A stretch of 56,857 nucleotides of DNA from DAOPZC01 sp035353175 (GCA_035353175.1 DAOPZC010000026.1:1-56857), one strand, 5' to 3'. Counted from the stretch's first letter, positions 27,520 through 37,252 are shown. A program made the numbers and translations. The notes: generated by a model not told the origin, from the sequence alone.

Positions 27520-30291
27520 TTACAGGACGGACTCGAGCCACTGCGGATTCTCGCGTACGCCCTCGGCTTCGCGGATCGGCCAAGTCGCGCGGGAAGCGTC
27601 GGGATAGGGACCGATTTCGCGGAAGGGGATCGGCTCGAAGCCGAGCTTCAGCGCGGGGGAATCGGGCTTGAGCGTGAAATCGCCGTGCTCGGCGTCGACG
27701 AACAGCGGGTCCGCGACCACCGAGTGCGTGTCCGCCCCCGCCATCTGCCAGGACTCCCACTCCGACGCCGCTTCCGTCTCGTCCAGATGCAGGTCGCTGA
27801 TTTCGGCCCAGCCTTGGCTGGAGTTGAACTGGAACTGCACCGACAGCGCCGTCACGCGCGCATCGTAATCGGCATCGCCGGGCTTCGGCAGGTAGAAGCC
27901 GGTCTGACACGCGATGCCCTCGGTCGCGGTGAGGACGTCTGACATGTCCGAGCGTTTCAGGAAGCCGCGCGCGCCGAACGCTTTCCAGAGCCCTTGGTTT
28001 TCGCAGACCAGGCGGGCGAGCAGCTCGCCGGTCGCGTCCTGGTGGCGCAGCCGGAAAGAGAGACGGTAGCTTTTGCCGGGGGCCAGCGCGAAAGGCGTCG
28101 AGCGGACGCAGGTGTTCCTGATGTACTTTTGGTCCTTGTTGAACGCGCCGGGCAGGCGCAGGGCGTTCTTGTTCCCGGAGGGGACGATTTCCGCCTGGAG
28201 GTTGGGGAAAGTCTTGTGGTACCAGTGCCATTCGGCGGCGACGGTCCGGTTGGCGTCTTTGGCGAGTTCCTCGGGCGCGAGGCGGCGCGAGAAATCGGCG
28301 TTCGGGATCGAGGCGGTCAGGTCGGCGATGGCCTTTTTGAAGGCCTGCTTGCCGGTCTTCAGGGGAACCGCGCCGCCGTTCCAGACCGTGTTGGAATCGA
28401 TGGTGTTGTACTGGAGGTTCACGCCGTTTTCGCTGACGTAGCGCGAGTTGGGCTGGCCGGGATAGTAAAAGATGTTCCGCGTGATCCGGTTGCCCCGCAT
28501 GATTGTGCCGTCCGGCAGGAAGGGGTCTGCCGGCGAGACGTGCATGCCGCGCATGGAGGCCCATCCGGGGTTGGCCATCAGCCGCTCGTATTCTTTCAGC
28601 ATCTTCGGCTGCCGGTCGCTCAGGAAGACGCCGTTGGTGGAATTGTTCCAGGTCTGCAGCGAGAGCTGGTGGGTCTTGCCTTGGGGCCCCGCGTTGTTCG
28701 CGAAGATGTTGTTGTAGATGTGGTTCTCGCGCGCGTTGTGCAGGTGCATGGCGCCGACCTGGCAGCGCTCCACGATGTTGCCGTAGACGTCGTTGCCGCA
28801 GCCGCTCTCGTCGAGGTAGATGCCCCACGCGAAGACGAAGAACTTGCCGTGGTTGTTGAAGCCGATGCTGTCGGTGCAGTGGTTGTAGCGGAGAGTTTGC
28901 CAGCCGCCGGTCCAGCCGCCGGTGTAGGTGCAGCCCGTGTCCTCCATCTCCAGGTTGCAGTGGCGGATGCGGTTGTACTCCAGCGTGTTCAGCGCACCGC
29001 CGTGAAAGATGCCGCAGCGCGGCATGTCGTGGATCAGGTTGTGCGAGACGCGGATGCCGACGCCGCCGAGCATCACGCCGATGCCGTGGCGGTTGAACTG
29101 CCCGACGTGGTGGATGTAGCAGTTGTCGACCGCGTGTTCACAGCGCTCGAGCTTGACCTGGTTGCCGCCGTTGACCGAGACGCCGTGCCCGCCGATGTTC
29201 CAGATGTCGCAGCCGCGGATCGTGCCGTGCGTGCCGCGCTCTAGCGCGACGGCGGAGCCGTTGAAGTAGCCCAAGTCGTGGATGGAGCATTTCTCCGCCA
29301 CGGCGTAATCGCAATCGGAGAAGCGGAGCGCGTGCTGCTCGGCGCAGGTCAGCTCAAGCCCCTTGACGCGGACGTGATGGGTCTTGGTGAAGGTCAGGAT
29401 GTCGTTCACCGCCGGCACGGTCACGATGTCCTTTGCCAAGTCCGCGCCGGCAGGCGGGATCAGGTAGAGCTTCTGGTTTTCCACGTCCTGGTACCACTCG
29501 CCGGGGGCGTCCAGCTCTTCCCGCATGCCCATGACGCAGAACCGGTCTTCGGGGCGCGCCGCGTACTGCATTTTCTTGGCGAGGGTGAGGGTGCGGGCCG
29601 GCGGATCGTAAGCCGCGATCTTCTCGATGCGGTTCCACCAGTTGTAGCGCGGAAAGATGCAGACTTCGCCCTCTTGGGGCCGCGACCACGGGCGCGCGTC
29701 GTTCGCCCGCAAGACCACCGTGTCGGTGCGCTCGCCCGCGATGTCCTTGTACATCGGCGGGCGGACGCCGTCCACATAGGCCCAACCGCCGGAATAGGGG
29801 TGCGCCGGGTCTTCGTTGGGGTAGCGGGCCCAGATCTGGCGCTTGCCGTTGAGGTAAACCTGCTTAAAGGGTGTCGTGATGCCCAGCGGTTTCAGGTCGG
29901 CCACGAAAACGTCCGTGCGGCCGTTGAACGCACGTTTCTCCCAGCCGGCGACGACCGCGCCACCCACGAGGACGGGCCGGGCCCCCGGAGCCGCGGGATC
30001 GGCCCAGGCGAGGACGTTCAGGGGCGCTTCCGCCGTACCCGCATCCTCGGGCTTGAACGCGACCGTCTTGCGGATCGCGTGAATTCCGGGATGCAAGAGG
30101 ATGTTGACCGTCTCGTTTGAGTGGGCCTTGCGGAACGACTGGGCCATGGCGTGGGCCTTCTCCAGCGTCTGCAGAGGGGCTTCGGCGGTTCCCTGCTGAT
30201 CGTCGGAACCGGTCGGCGAAACATGGATGTCGGCAGCCAGCGAAATGCCGCAGAGCGGCACGAACAGAAGCGCGCGGTAATAATGTCTCAT
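27520..30291 (-). CDS. Secreted right-handed beta-helix protein
   Basis: 923 residues. A signal peptide (MRHYYRALLFVPLCGISLAA) is followed by the start pattern of parallel beta-helix exoproteins (IHVSPTGSDDQQGTAEAPLQTLEKA). Residues ~30-270 form a mixed beta domain, then a parallel beta-helix with Asn/His-rich rungs (GTIRGCDIWNIGGHGVSVNGG, CYIHHVGQFNRHGIGV, NRITRNIFYYPGQ). A C-terminal jelly-roll-like domain (about 680-830; SFRLRHQDATGELLAR) resembles a carbohydrate-binding module. Related proteins include polysaccharide lyases and GH families of the beta-helix fold; catalytic residues were not assigned. It probably degrades a plant or algal polysaccharide outside the cell. The first residues follow GGGGGA at a usable distance. 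Confidence 0.85.
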   Translation of the reverse strand: MRHYYRALLFVPLCGISLAADIHVSPTGSDDQQGTAEAPLQTLEKAHAMAQSFRKAHSNETVNILLHPGIHAIRKTVAFKPEDAGTAEAPLNVLAWADPAAPGARPVLVGGAVVAGWEKRAFNGRTDVFVADLKPLGITTPFKQVYLNGKRQIWARYPNEDPAHPYSGGWAYVDGVRPPMYKDIAGERTDTVVLRANDARPWSRPQEGEVCIFPRYNWWNRIEKIAAYDPPARTLTLAKKMQYAARPEDRFCVMGMREELDAPGEWYQDVENQKLYLIPPAGADLAKDIVTVPAVNDILTFTKTHHVRVKGLELTCAEQHALRFSDCDYAVAEKCSIHDLGYFNGSAVALERGTHGTIRGCDIWNIGGHGVSVNGGNQVKLERCEHAVDNCYIHHVGQFNRHGIGVMLGGVGIRVSHNLIHDMPRCGIFHGGALNTLEYNRIRHCNLEMEDTGCTYTGGWTGGWQTLRYNHCTDSIGFNNHGKFFVFAWGIYLDESGCGNDVYGNIVERCQVGAMHLHNARENHIYNNIFANNAGPQGKTHQLSLQTWNNSTNGVFLSDRQPKMLKEYERLMANPGWASMRGMHVSPADPFLPDGTIMRGNRITRNIFYYPGQPNSRYVSENGVNLQYNTIDSNTVWNGGAVPLKTGKQAFKKAIADLTASIPNADFSRRLAPEELAKDANRTVAAEWHWYHKTFPNLQAEIVPSGNKNALRLPGAFNKDQKYIRNTCVRSTPFALAPGKSYRLSFRLRHQDATGELLARLVCENQGLWKAFGARGFLKRSDMSDVLTATEGIACQTGFYLPKPGDADYDARVTALSVQFQFNSSQGWAEISDLHLDETEAASEWESWQMAGADTHSVVADPLFVDAEHGDFTLKPDSPALKLGFEPIPFREIGPYPDASRATWPIREAEGVRENPQWLESVL

Positions 30292-30358
30292 GCGTCTTTA
30301 TCCCCCTGAGCTTAGACCCCTCGTTTGAACAAACGGTTCCTGATCAATATTGTCCGTT

Positions 30359-30388
30359 ACAGTAGATAACTTGTGGACGCGGTGTCAA
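30359..30388 (-). promoter_or_regulatory. Candidate promoter of the beta-helix gene
   Basis: On the minus strand TTGACA (30388-30383), 18 bases, TACTGT (30364-30359), about 70 bp before the start codon. The -35 box is perfect and the -10 is weak. Confidence 0.35.
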
Positions 30389-30488
30389 CAGAATCCACGG
30401 GTTCTGTCGGGTTCATCAGGCGTTTGCGGGCGCACAATCCAGGCCCGTCGCGTGGCGGGGACATCGCGGGAACGCTGGAGGAAGCGGT

Positions 30489-31013
30489 TCACCGCCACCG
30501 TTCGGCATGGACGAAGGCGGGGTTGTAGCGCGTGCGCGGTTCGGGGTGTTCCGCCGGATGGCCGATCGAGATGGCGGCGACCGGCAGAATGTCCTCCGGC
30601 ACGCCGAAGCGCCGGCGGACGCCGGTGATGCGGTCCTCGTTCGGGTGGACGCCCAGCCACACGGCGCCGAGGCCGAGCAGCTGGGCCGCGATCAGGATGT
30701 TCTCGGTGGCGGCCGAACAGTCCTGGAGCAGGTAGGAGAGCTGTTGACGGTTGGCGCGCGCGATATCGCCGCAGACGACGATGCCCAGCGCGGCCTGATT
30801 CAGCATTTTGCCGTACGGCAGGATCTCGGCCAAGGCCGCGAGCGCGCCGCGTTCGCGCAGCACCAGAAAACGCCACGGGTCTTGCGCCATCGCCGAGGGA
30901 GCCGACATGGCCGCGTCCAGCAGCGCCTGGAGGGCGTCCTCGCCGACCGGTTCGCCTTCACGGTATTTACGGATGCTCCGCCGTCCAAGGATCGGCATGA
31001 TGGATTCATTCAT
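30489..31013 (-). CDS. Nitroreductase-family flavoprotein
   Basis: 174 residues from ATG at 31013, chosen because the family begins just before RRSIRKYREGEPVGEDAL; the frame open to 31214 has no family similarity upstream. FMN-binding motifs are RRSIRKY, SAPSAMAQDPWRF and GLGAVWLGVHP. The ending AAISIGHPAEHPEPRTR is typical of compact nitroreductases. These enzymes use NAD(P)H to reduce nitro compounds, quinones or flavins in the cytoplasm. The substrate is not predictable. It stands alone, divergent from the sigma-factor cluster. Confidence 0.92.
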   Translation of the reverse strand: MNESIMPILGRRSIRKYREGEPVGEDALQALLDAAMSAPSAMAQDPWRFLVLRERGALAALAEILPYGKMLNQAALGIVVCGDIARANRQQLSYLLQDCSAATENILIAAQLLGLGAVWLGVHPNEDRITGVRRRFGVPEDILPVAAISIGHPAEHPEPRTRYNPAFVHAERWR

Positions 31014-31417
31014 GTCTTCATCATAGCGAAGCGCGAGCCGCGTTGCCAGCAGGAACGGGCGCATTCGATTCACGGACCGGTCGCTTAACCTGAAAAGAGC
31101 AGTTGACTGTTTGCCGAGACCGATAGAGGGACACGGTCTGGGGGCGCGAACGGGACCGTCAGCGTCCCCAGGCATGCCGCACCTCTGTTGTGGGGCAGCT
31201 GTCCATCGCAGCATCGCCTTTGTTTTGAATTGACGCGCGCATGTTTGATGACCAATATAAATAGCGTGTCGTAATCAGTAACCGTATTTCAAAAAGAGGC
31301 ATCGGGAAGGCGGTGAACTTTGGGAAAGCGTGTTTTACGATGCACAGGGGGTGAGATGAAGAAATCTGAAAATAGTTTGTAAGATTTTCCTTTCTTGCCG
31401 GAATATATAGGTGAAGC
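31014..31417. other. 404-bp intergenic region before the sigma-factor cluster
   Basis: No gene supported. The right half is visibly more AT-rich than its surroundings (around 31230-31290 and 31360-31410) and should hold the promoter for the downstream cluster. A TTGACG at 31230 followed by TATAAA at 31256 has a 20-base spacer, which is too long to call. A ribosome-binding site (AGGTGAA, 31410-31416) serves the sigma gene. Confidence 0.4.
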
Positions 31418-31948
31418 GTGGATAAAAGAACGTCAGACCTTTCGGAACGGCTCGCAGGCGCACAGTTCGATCTGTATGCCTTTATCACGGTTTTGATGCG
31501 GGGCGCGTGCGAAGCGGCGGACGTTCTTCAGGAAACCAATCTGGCGATTTTGCGACACGGGACGAATTACGACACGACGCGGCCTTTTCTGCCGTGGGCG
31601 CGTGGGGTGGCCCGCAAATGCGTGCTGAAGTATTACAGTGCGAAGAGTCATGACAAATGGCTGGTGTTCGACGAGGCGATGATCGACAGCCTCGCCGAAA
31701 ACGCCCCGTGTGCGGCTGACGACCGCCCTGCGGAAGACCTCGCCAGACTCAGGGTTTGCATGGGCCGTTTGATCCCGAAGCAACGTGAGATCGTGACGGC
31801 CCGCTACATGCGGGGCGAAGCTGTCAAGGACATCGCGGTCCAAGCGAATTGTTCCGAGGGGGCGGTGTCTGTGCTTTTGCACCGCGTGCGTCAACTCCTT
31901 GCCGACTGCATGGCGAAGGAAAGAAAGCAGGAGGTCGTGCGCGTCTGA
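31418..31948 (+). CDS. ECF RNA polymerase sigma factor
   Basis: 176 residues, GTG start preceded by AGGTGAA. Region 2 spans about residues 15-80 (FDLYAFITVLMRGACEAADVLQETNLAIL, RPFLPWARGVARKCVLKYY), and region 4 about 110-165 (RLIPKQREIVTARYMRGEAVKDIA, SEGAVSVLLHRVRQLL). The sequence fits the Planctomycetes/Verrucomicrobia ECF group that pairs with FecR-type proteins. Its stop codon overlaps the next start (TGATG), so it is translationally coupled to the FecR protein. It probably directs transcription of the cluster that follows, and perhaps its own. Confidence 0.93.
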   Translation: MDKRTSDLSERLAGAQFDLYAFITVLMRGACEAADVLQETNLAILRHGTNYDTTRPFLPWARGVARKCVLKYYSAKSHDKWLVFDEAMIDSLAENAPCAADDRPAEDLARLRVCMGRLIPKQREIVTARYMRGEAVKDIAVQANCSEGAVSVLLHRVRQLLADCMAKERKQEVVRV

Positions 31949-33711
31949 TGGACGGAAAACTCATAGTCTTCGATGATCTGGTCCGGTGTGTGATCGACGG
32001 CGATGCCACTGCCGAAGAGTTTCAAGATCTGGTCGCCATGATGCGCGATGCTCCGGGACTTCAGAAACGCTACTGCCGGCAGATGCAAATCCATGCCCTG
32101 CTGACATGCCACAAGGGACAGGAGTGGCCGGACGAAAACGATGTTCGACAGAGCGAGGCGTTTCGGTCGTTCGCGCGGAGAACGGGACCGGATGCCGGTC
32201 AGACACCGGATGCCGGAGGAAAGGAAACGAGGGGTGTCGCGTGGCGGTGGGCCGCAGCCGCGGCGATCCTGCTGGGGGGGGTAGCGGCGTGGTGTTGCGG
32301 CGGGGGGGCAAGCCTGCGCGCGGCCATCGAAGCCAAGAGACTGGGCACGTCAGGGCCTGCTGTTCCTGTGGCCCGGTTGATGTGGCAGAAAAATGTCAAA
32401 GGGCTTGATCTGCCCGGGACGTTGCCTGGAACGCTGCGGCTGGAGTCGGGCGTGGTCGGCGTCCGGCTTCAGACGGGGGTGGAACTGAGTGTGATCGGCC
32501 CGGCAGAAGTGGAGGTTCAAAGCGGCATGCGGATCCATTTGGAGCGGGGACGGCTGCTAGCCGATGTCCCGCATTGGGCGACGGGGTTCACGGTGCGGAC
32601 GAAACAATTTGAGGTTTATGATTTGGGAACCGTGTTCGGCGTCTCGGTGGAATCGACCGTTTCCGACGTCTTTGTGTTTAAAGGCTCTGTGCAGGTGAAC
32701 GAGCGGAAATGCGAGTGGGGAAAAGAATCGTTCGAAGAGGGCGTCGGGCTGTGTGAAGCCGGCGAAGGGGTGCGGGCGTTGACAGGGGAATCACCGGTGA
32801 AATTTGCGGCGGATTGGCCGGCGGCAAAGGAACTGTTCAGCACGGTGTCAGGCCCTTCGGCGGCGAGGAACCCCGCGTTTGCAATGAAAATCGCGACGCA
32901 AATTGAGACCCTTTGGTCTGACAGAAATATGCCCCAGAGGAACTGCGTCGCGGGGGAGCCCCGTTCGGCCTCCGCTGTTCCGTCTCGCAAGGCCGCCTGG
33001 GTTCGTTCTGCAAAAGCGGTTTCTCCGCGGAAGCGGCGGGGGTGTTCGCTCATGGATGTTCTGAGCGGAGCCGCGCCCGGCACGTCGTCAGGGCCTGTGC
33101 AGGTGGACTCATCGCCTTGCGGCGACAATCGCAGATGGTCGACGGTGTTCACAAACGAAGTCCCGTTGAGATGGGATTGGCCCTTGTCGGCGACAACCGC
33201 AGAACTGGAGATCGTCGGCATGAACAGCGTGCTCGTGACGAATTTTACACCTGGAACGTCGTTTTATCTGTGGCGCCCGTTTGCGGGGCGCGTTCCGTCG
33301 GAGGAAGACATCTACACGCTTTGTTTGACGTTTTATAAGGGCGAGATGGCTGTCGCCGGGGAGCTGACATCACGGCTGGCGGTGCTGACGGGCGCTTTTG
33401 GAAAGACGGTCGTCGATCTGCGTCCGACGGGGCAACCGGCCGTGTTTACTAAACGCAGCATGGTCATCCCGTATGACGCGTGTTGGGATGCCTCGACGGC
33501 CAATGCGTCTGGCTGCATGCTGGCCGTCACAACGTCCAGGAAGAGCACCCAGGTAAACCGCTTCGCAGAAACGAGCGGCTATTACGGATACCGACTCAAC
33601 GACTTCGGATGCGGGACGTTTGAATGGGGGCTGACGTTCCCTGGGACGGAAGGAAAATGGGACGCAAAGATGTCGTGGTCGTTAGGCGGAATGATCATGA
33701 GTGTGCGTTGA
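31948..33711 (+). CDS. FecR-domain transmembrane anti-sigma-like protein with long C-terminal domain
   Basis: 587 residues. ATG at 31948 overlaps the sigma stop (TGATG). A cytoplasmic N-terminal part (~1-96) with an anti-sigma-like helix region (TAEEFQDLVAMMRDAPGLQKRY) precedes one membrane helix (~99-118, WAAAAAILLGGVAAW). The FecR domain (~165-255) shows LQTGVELSVIGPAEVEVQSG, GRLLADVP, and DLGTVFGVSVE. Residues ~315-400 are basic and low-complexity. The last ~180 residues form a beta-rich domain (LRWDWPLSATTAELEIVGMN, TFYKGEMAVAGELTSRLAVL). The layout is typical of a cell-surface-to-sigma signalling partner: outside signal sensed by FecR and C-terminal domains, sigma factor held inside. The signal is unknown. 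Confidence 0.85.
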   Translation: MDGKLIVFDDLVRCVIDGDATAEEFQDLVAMMRDAPGLQKRYCRQMQIHALLTCHKGQEWPDENDVRQSEAFRSFARRTGPDAGQTPDAGGKETRGVAWRWAAAAAILLGGVAAWCCGGGASLRAAIEAKRLGTSGPAVPVARLMWQKNVKGLDLPGTLPGTLRLESGVVGVRLQTGVELSVIGPAEVEVQSGMRIHLERGRLLADVPHWATGFTVRTKQFEVYDLGTVFGVSVESTVSDVFVFKGSVQVNERKCEWGKESFEEGVGLCEAGEGVRALTGESPVKFAADWPAAKELFSTVSGPSAARNPAFAMKIATQIETLWSDRNMPQRNCVAGEPRSASAVPSRKAAWVRSAKAVSPRKRRGCSLMDVLSGAAPGTSSGPVQVDSSPCGDNRRWSTVFTNEVPLRWDWPLSATTAELEIVGMNSVLVTNFTPGTSFYLWRPFAGRVPSEEDIYTLCLTFYKGEMAVAGELTSRLAVLTGAFGKTVVDLRPTGQPAVFTKRSMVIPYDACWDASTANASGCMLAVTTSRKSTQVNRFAETSGYYGYRLNDFGCGTFEWGLTFPGTEGKWDAKMSWSLGGMIMSVR

Positions 33712-33745
33712 GTGGAAACAGTGCGCTTCGGAATGGGAATCGAAA

Positions 33746-35050
33746 ATGATAACAGCAACCGTCATCACGAGAACGGTCAAAGCGGTCGCGGCACTTGCGG
33801 TTATGAGTGCCGCCGCAACCGAACCGTCAGTCAGTCAGGTAAACGTCCGGCAACGGTGGCCATGGAGTCGCCTTGTGGATATCGACTACGTGCTGTCGTG
33901 CGACAACACGCAGCGCGTGGACGTGGCGGTCAAGGCGTATGACGGCGACACCCCGCTCAATCTTCCGGCCTCGTCTTTCGCTGGAGACATTTACGAGGTT
34001 GGCCGCGGGCCGCACCGAATCGTTTGGGACCCCACGGTGACGAGTTGCACAAACAGCGGCGTTCTGACGAATTTTCGCGTGACGCTGACACCTGTCCGTG
34101 CCCCCGTCTATCTGATCGTCAACCTTGAGCGGAGCCTGGACGACAGTCGTCTTTTGGAATATGTCTATCCCGACGATCCCCGCTTGGTCACGGACGGGCG
34201 GGGCGAGCGCGTCTGGTACGGCGTGACGAACGACACGGCGTACATGACGGCCAAGCTGGTTCTGCGGCGGGTGAGCCCCGGGCGTTTCAAAATGGGTTCG
34301 CCCTCTGAGGAGATCGGGCGCGAAACGCTCGGCTTTTGTTTTGAAGATCAGCACGATGTCGTCCTGACGCGGCCTTTCTACATCGGGGTTTTCGAAGTGA
34401 CGCAGGAGCAGTGGTGTCGCGTCATGGGGTCCGGGGGGCTGAGTCACTTCACGAATGTCCAATACTGTGCGACGCGGCCGGCGGATTCCATGTCCTATGA
34501 CGCCGTTCGGGGCGCAGAGCTGGGCGCGCGCTGGCCCGCCGACAATGAGGTGGATGCGGCTTCGTTTATAGGGCAGTTGAGGGCGAAAACAGGGCTCGAC
34601 ACCTTCGACCTGCCCACGGAGGCTCAATGGGAGTACGCGTGCCGTGCCGGAACGGAAACCGCGATCAACGGCGGCACGGATCTCGTCCGTGCCGAGTCGG
34701 ACCCGAATTTGGATTTGCTGGGCCGGTATATGTCCAACGGCGGGGACGCCGACGGGAACGCGACGACCGCGCAAGGAACGGCGCGGGTCGGCTCCTACCG
34801 GCCTAACGCGTGGGGGCTCTACGATATGCATGGCAACCTCTTCGAATGGTGCTTGGACTGGTATTCAGGGCACTTGGGCACAGCGCCCGTGACGGATCCC
34901 GTGGGGGCGCCTGCCGGGTCGGGCCGTGTCTTGCGTGGCGGCTGTTATAAGCATATCGCGGCCTACAGCCGCTCGGCGTTCCGTCCGGCGATGCCCTCTT
35001 CGAGTTGTTATTGGGACTACGGCTTCCGGGTCGCCTTGCCGCTGCCGTGA
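33746..35050 (+). CDS. Secreted SUMF1-fold protein (1 of 3)
   Basis: 434 residues from ATG at 33746 (the frame from 33701 adds a short stretch without a signal). A signal-like N-terminus (ITRTVKAVAALAVMSAAA) is followed by a beta domain (VNVRQRWPWSRLVDIDYVLSC, FAGDIYEVGRGPHRIVWDP) seen in many PVC exoproteins, then a SUMF1/FGE-fold domain from about residue 175 (LRRVSPGRFKMGSPSEE, RPFYIGVFEVTQEQWCRVMG, FDLPTEAQWEYACRAG, WGLYDMHGNLFEWCLDW, RVLRGG, GFRVALPLP). True formylglycine-generating enzymes need a cysteine pair near the C-terminus; it is not conserved here, so sulfatase activation is unlikely. Binding, as in phage receptor-binding or non-catalytic SUMF1 proteins, or a different activity, is more likely. 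34 bp after the FecR gene. Confidence 0.88.
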   Translation: MITATVITRTVKAVAALAVMSAAATEPSVSQVNVRQRWPWSRLVDIDYVLSCDNTQRVDVAVKAYDGDTPLNLPASSFAGDIYEVGRGPHRIVWDPTVTSCTNSGVLTNFRVTLTPVRAPVYLIVNLERSLDDSRLLEYVYPDDPRLVTDGRGERVWYGVTNDTAYMTAKLVLRRVSPGRFKMGSPSEEIGRETLGFCFEDQHDVVLTRPFYIGVFEVTQEQWCRVMGSGGLSHFTNVQYCATRPADSMSYDAVRGAELGARWPADNEVDAASFIGQLRAKTGLDTFDLPTEAQWEYACRAGTETAINGGTDLVRAESDPNLDLLGRYMSNGGDADGNATTAQGTARVGSYRPNAWGLYDMHGNLFEWCLDWYSGHLGTAPVTDPVGAPAGSGRVLRGGCYKHIAAYSRSAFRPAMPSSSCYWDYGFRVALPLP

Positions 35051-35134
35051 GGAAATGGAAGCGTGCCGAGTGCACGAAAATTTGCCCGGCGGCGGGTGCC
35101 GGTCTGGGATCGCTGATGACGGGAAAGGAATACA

Positions 35135-36577
35135 ATGAAACGAGCATATAAACGAAAAATAATCGTCCTGTGCGGGATGGCGCTTGCGGCGGGTCTCGCC
35201 TGCGCCAACAACCTGCAAGTGACGAATGTCGTGGTGAACCAGCGGGACGAAACGACCGCGACGGTCACGTTCGATATCGCTTGGCAGAATGCGTGGCGTT
35301 TCACGAACATCAATCACGATGCGGCGTGGGTGTTCTTCAAAGTGCGGCAGGAGGGCACGGCGGATTGGCATCACATGGTCTTGGAGGGCTCGGGGATCAA
35401 TCCGCCCGACTATTCCAACGGCGTGGGCACGGCGGTCGATCTCATCGTGCCGTCGGACCGCATGGGCTTGTTCGTGCGGCGGGCGGAGGAAGGTGCTGGA
35501 GCGCTCGCCGTGACGAATGTGACGGCGGTGTGGAACATCGCCTCCAACGGACTGACCCGCGCGTCGCGGGTCCACGTCCGGGCGGAGGCGGTTGAGATGG
35601 TCTACGTGGCGGAAGGGGCCTTCGCGGCCGGCAGCGGCGGGACCGAAATCGGCGCGTTCACGCTGACGACCATCAGCACGAGCGACGTGAGCGTCGCGCC
35701 GTCGGGAAGCGGTGCGCTCGGCGGCGCGGCGGGAGGCTATCCGACCGGGCAGACCGCGCCGAACGCCGCGTGGCGCAACGGGTACGGCGCGTTCTACTGC
35801 ATGAAATACGAGGTGAGCGAAGGCCAATGGGTGGATTTTTTCAATACGCTCACGGACACTCAGAAGACCGCTCGCGACATTACGGGCAGTTCGGGAAAAA
35901 ATACCGACGGGGTGAGCACCCGGAACACGGTGGCGTGGACTTCGGGCAATGCGACCGCGTCGGTCCGCGACCGGGCGTGCAGTTTTCTGAGTTGGGCGGA
36001 CGGCGTGGCGATCGCGGATTGGTCGGGCCTGCGCCCGATGACGGAGTTGGAATTCGAAAAAGCGTGCCGCGGGCCCGTGCTGCCTGTTGCAAACGAATAC
36101 GCTTGGGGCACGACGACCATCAGCGCGACCACGGCGATCGCGAACGACGGAACGGGAGCGGATACGGCGACGGGCGGGAATTGCAACTATAACGCGTGTT
36201 CCCCGGACGGCCCTTACCGCGTCGGCATTTACGCGACGGCGACGAGTTCCCGCGAGGTTGCCGGCGCCTCCTATTGGGGCATTCTGGATTTGGGCGGCAG
36301 CTTGTGGGAACGGCCGGTGACCATCGGCAATGCGACGGGACGCGCGTTCACGGGTGCGCACGGCAACGGGGAATTGTCCGTCACCGGCTATGCGGACGTC
36401 GCCGGCTGGCCGGGGGTCGACTCGGTCGGTGCCGGTTTTCGCGCCGGAGCGTTTATGTACAAGGCAGAGTGGACGCGGACTTCGGATCGTGAAAATGCCG
36501 CAACGGTGTACGCGCCTCGTTGCAGCGACTACGGCGCTCGCGCCGTGCGGTCGGCACCGGACGGAGTGACCCCGTAA
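35135..36577 (+). CDS. Secreted SUMF1-fold protein (2 of 3)
   Basis: 480 residues, ATG preceded by AAGGA. A signal peptide (KIIVLCGMALAAGLACA) leads into an N-terminal module (~25-135; VTFDIAWQNAWRFTNINHDA, WVFFKVRQEG, VPSDRMGLFVRR) known from PVC and Bacteroidetes SUMF1 proteins, then the SUMF1 fold (EMVYVAEGAFAAGSGGTEIG, FYCMKYEVSEGQWVDFFNTL, GLRPMTELEFEKACRGP, GILDLGGSLWERPV, and the ending RCSDYGARAVRSAP). The cysteine pair of catalytic FGE is absent. It is a close paralogue of the protein at 37332-38807, sharing whole blocks at the DNA level, so the pair arose by duplication around the small gene between them. Function unknown. Confidence 0.87.
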   Translation: MKRAYKRKIIVLCGMALAAGLACANNLQVTNVVVNQRDETTATVTFDIAWQNAWRFTNINHDAAWVFFKVRQEGTADWHHMVLEGSGINPPDYSNGVGTAVDLIVPSDRMGLFVRRAEEGAGALAVTNVTAVWNIASNGLTRASRVHVRAEAVEMVYVAEGAFAAGSGGTEIGAFTLTTISTSDVSVAPSGSGALGGAAGGYPTGQTAPNAAWRNGYGAFYCMKYEVSEGQWVDFFNTLTDTQKTARDITGSSGKNTDGVSTRNTVAWTSGNATASVRDRACSFLSWADGVAIADWSGLRPMTELEFEKACRGPVLPVANEYAWGTTTISATTAIANDGTGADTATGGNCNYNACSPDGPYRVGIYATATSSREVAGASYWGILDLGGSLWERPVTIGNATGRAFTGAHGNGELSVTGYADVAGWPGVDSVGAGFRAGAFMYKAEWTRTSDRENAATVYAPRCSDYGARAVRSAPDGVTP

Positions 36578-36607
36578 ACCCATGACGTCTTTGACAAGGA
36601 GATCCTC

Positions 36608-37252
36608 ATGCAAACACGATTGATTATGATGGCCGGTCTTTTTCTGGCAGTGAACCTAGCGTTCGGAACGGAGGGCGACGCGCGGTTTTACGGCGGCGGC
36701 GGCGACGGCTGCGACGGCATGTCGACGCGTGCTCGGTCGCTCGACGGCGGTCCGCAGGTGTCGTTCTGGTCGGCGTCCGCCCAGACCTTTGTGTGGACGG
36801 ATGCGGACGACTCTCTGGCAACGCTGTCGATCGCCGTCTGGGATCCGCAGTCGGCGGTCACGAACGGCGGGACGTTCAGAATCAGCGTACCGTCCGCTTG
36901 GCTGTGTCGTTTCGGCACCAACGCCACAGTCGTCGTCGGCGGTGCGGCCGCCGCGAAGATCGGTTCGCCGTATTATACGGCGGACGGACGTTCGCTGGTG
37001 TTGCCGATCACGGCGGACTTTGAGGTCGGTGACCTTGTGACGGTGACGGGGCTCAGGGTTGTTGATCTGCATTTATGCCACAGCGGAAGTCAATGGCTGG
37101 AGTTGAGCTTCACGGACGTCGACGCCTGCGACGAATATCCGTTGCAGATGAGGGTTCTGTGGTACGGTGGTTCGTACGATGACTGGGGCATCGCGACGTC
37201 CGAACCGTTGGGGTTCTATGTGCCCAGTGGAACGATCATCGGCGTACATTAA
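36608..37252 (+). CDS. Small secreted protein with DARF-x-GG N-terminal motif
   Basis: 214 residues, preceded by AAGGAGA. A signal peptide (LIMMAGLFLAVNLAFG) is followed by DARFYGGGGDGCDG, a motif found just after signal peptides of many exoproteins in this lineage and also near the N-terminus of the large diheme protein at 38.8 kb (DARFHGG). The rest is a predicted beta-sandwich (LSIAVWDPQSAVTNGGTFRI, VVVGGAAAAKIGSPYY, VGDLVTVTGLRVVD). I recognise no enzyme family. It lies 30 bp after SUMF1 protein 2 and 79 bp before SUMF1 protein 3, within the cluster. Confidence 0.65.
   Translation: MQTRLIMMAGLFLAVNLAFGTEGDARFYGGGGDGCDGMSTRARSLDGGPQVSFWSASAQTFVWTDADDSLATLSIAVWDPQSAVTNGGTFRISVPSAWLCRFGTNATVVVGGAAAAKIGSPYYTADGRSLVLPITADFEVGDLVTVTGLRVVDLHLCHSGSQWLELSFTDVDACDEYPLQMRVLWYGGSYDDWGIATSEPLGFYVPSGTIIGVH

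Noticed and set aside
27314..28828. Upstream extension of the metallopeptidase frame to 28828
   Set aside because: It overlaps the beta-helix gene in another frame, is compositionally aberrant (Arg/Pro-rich), and the peptidase family begins near 27313.
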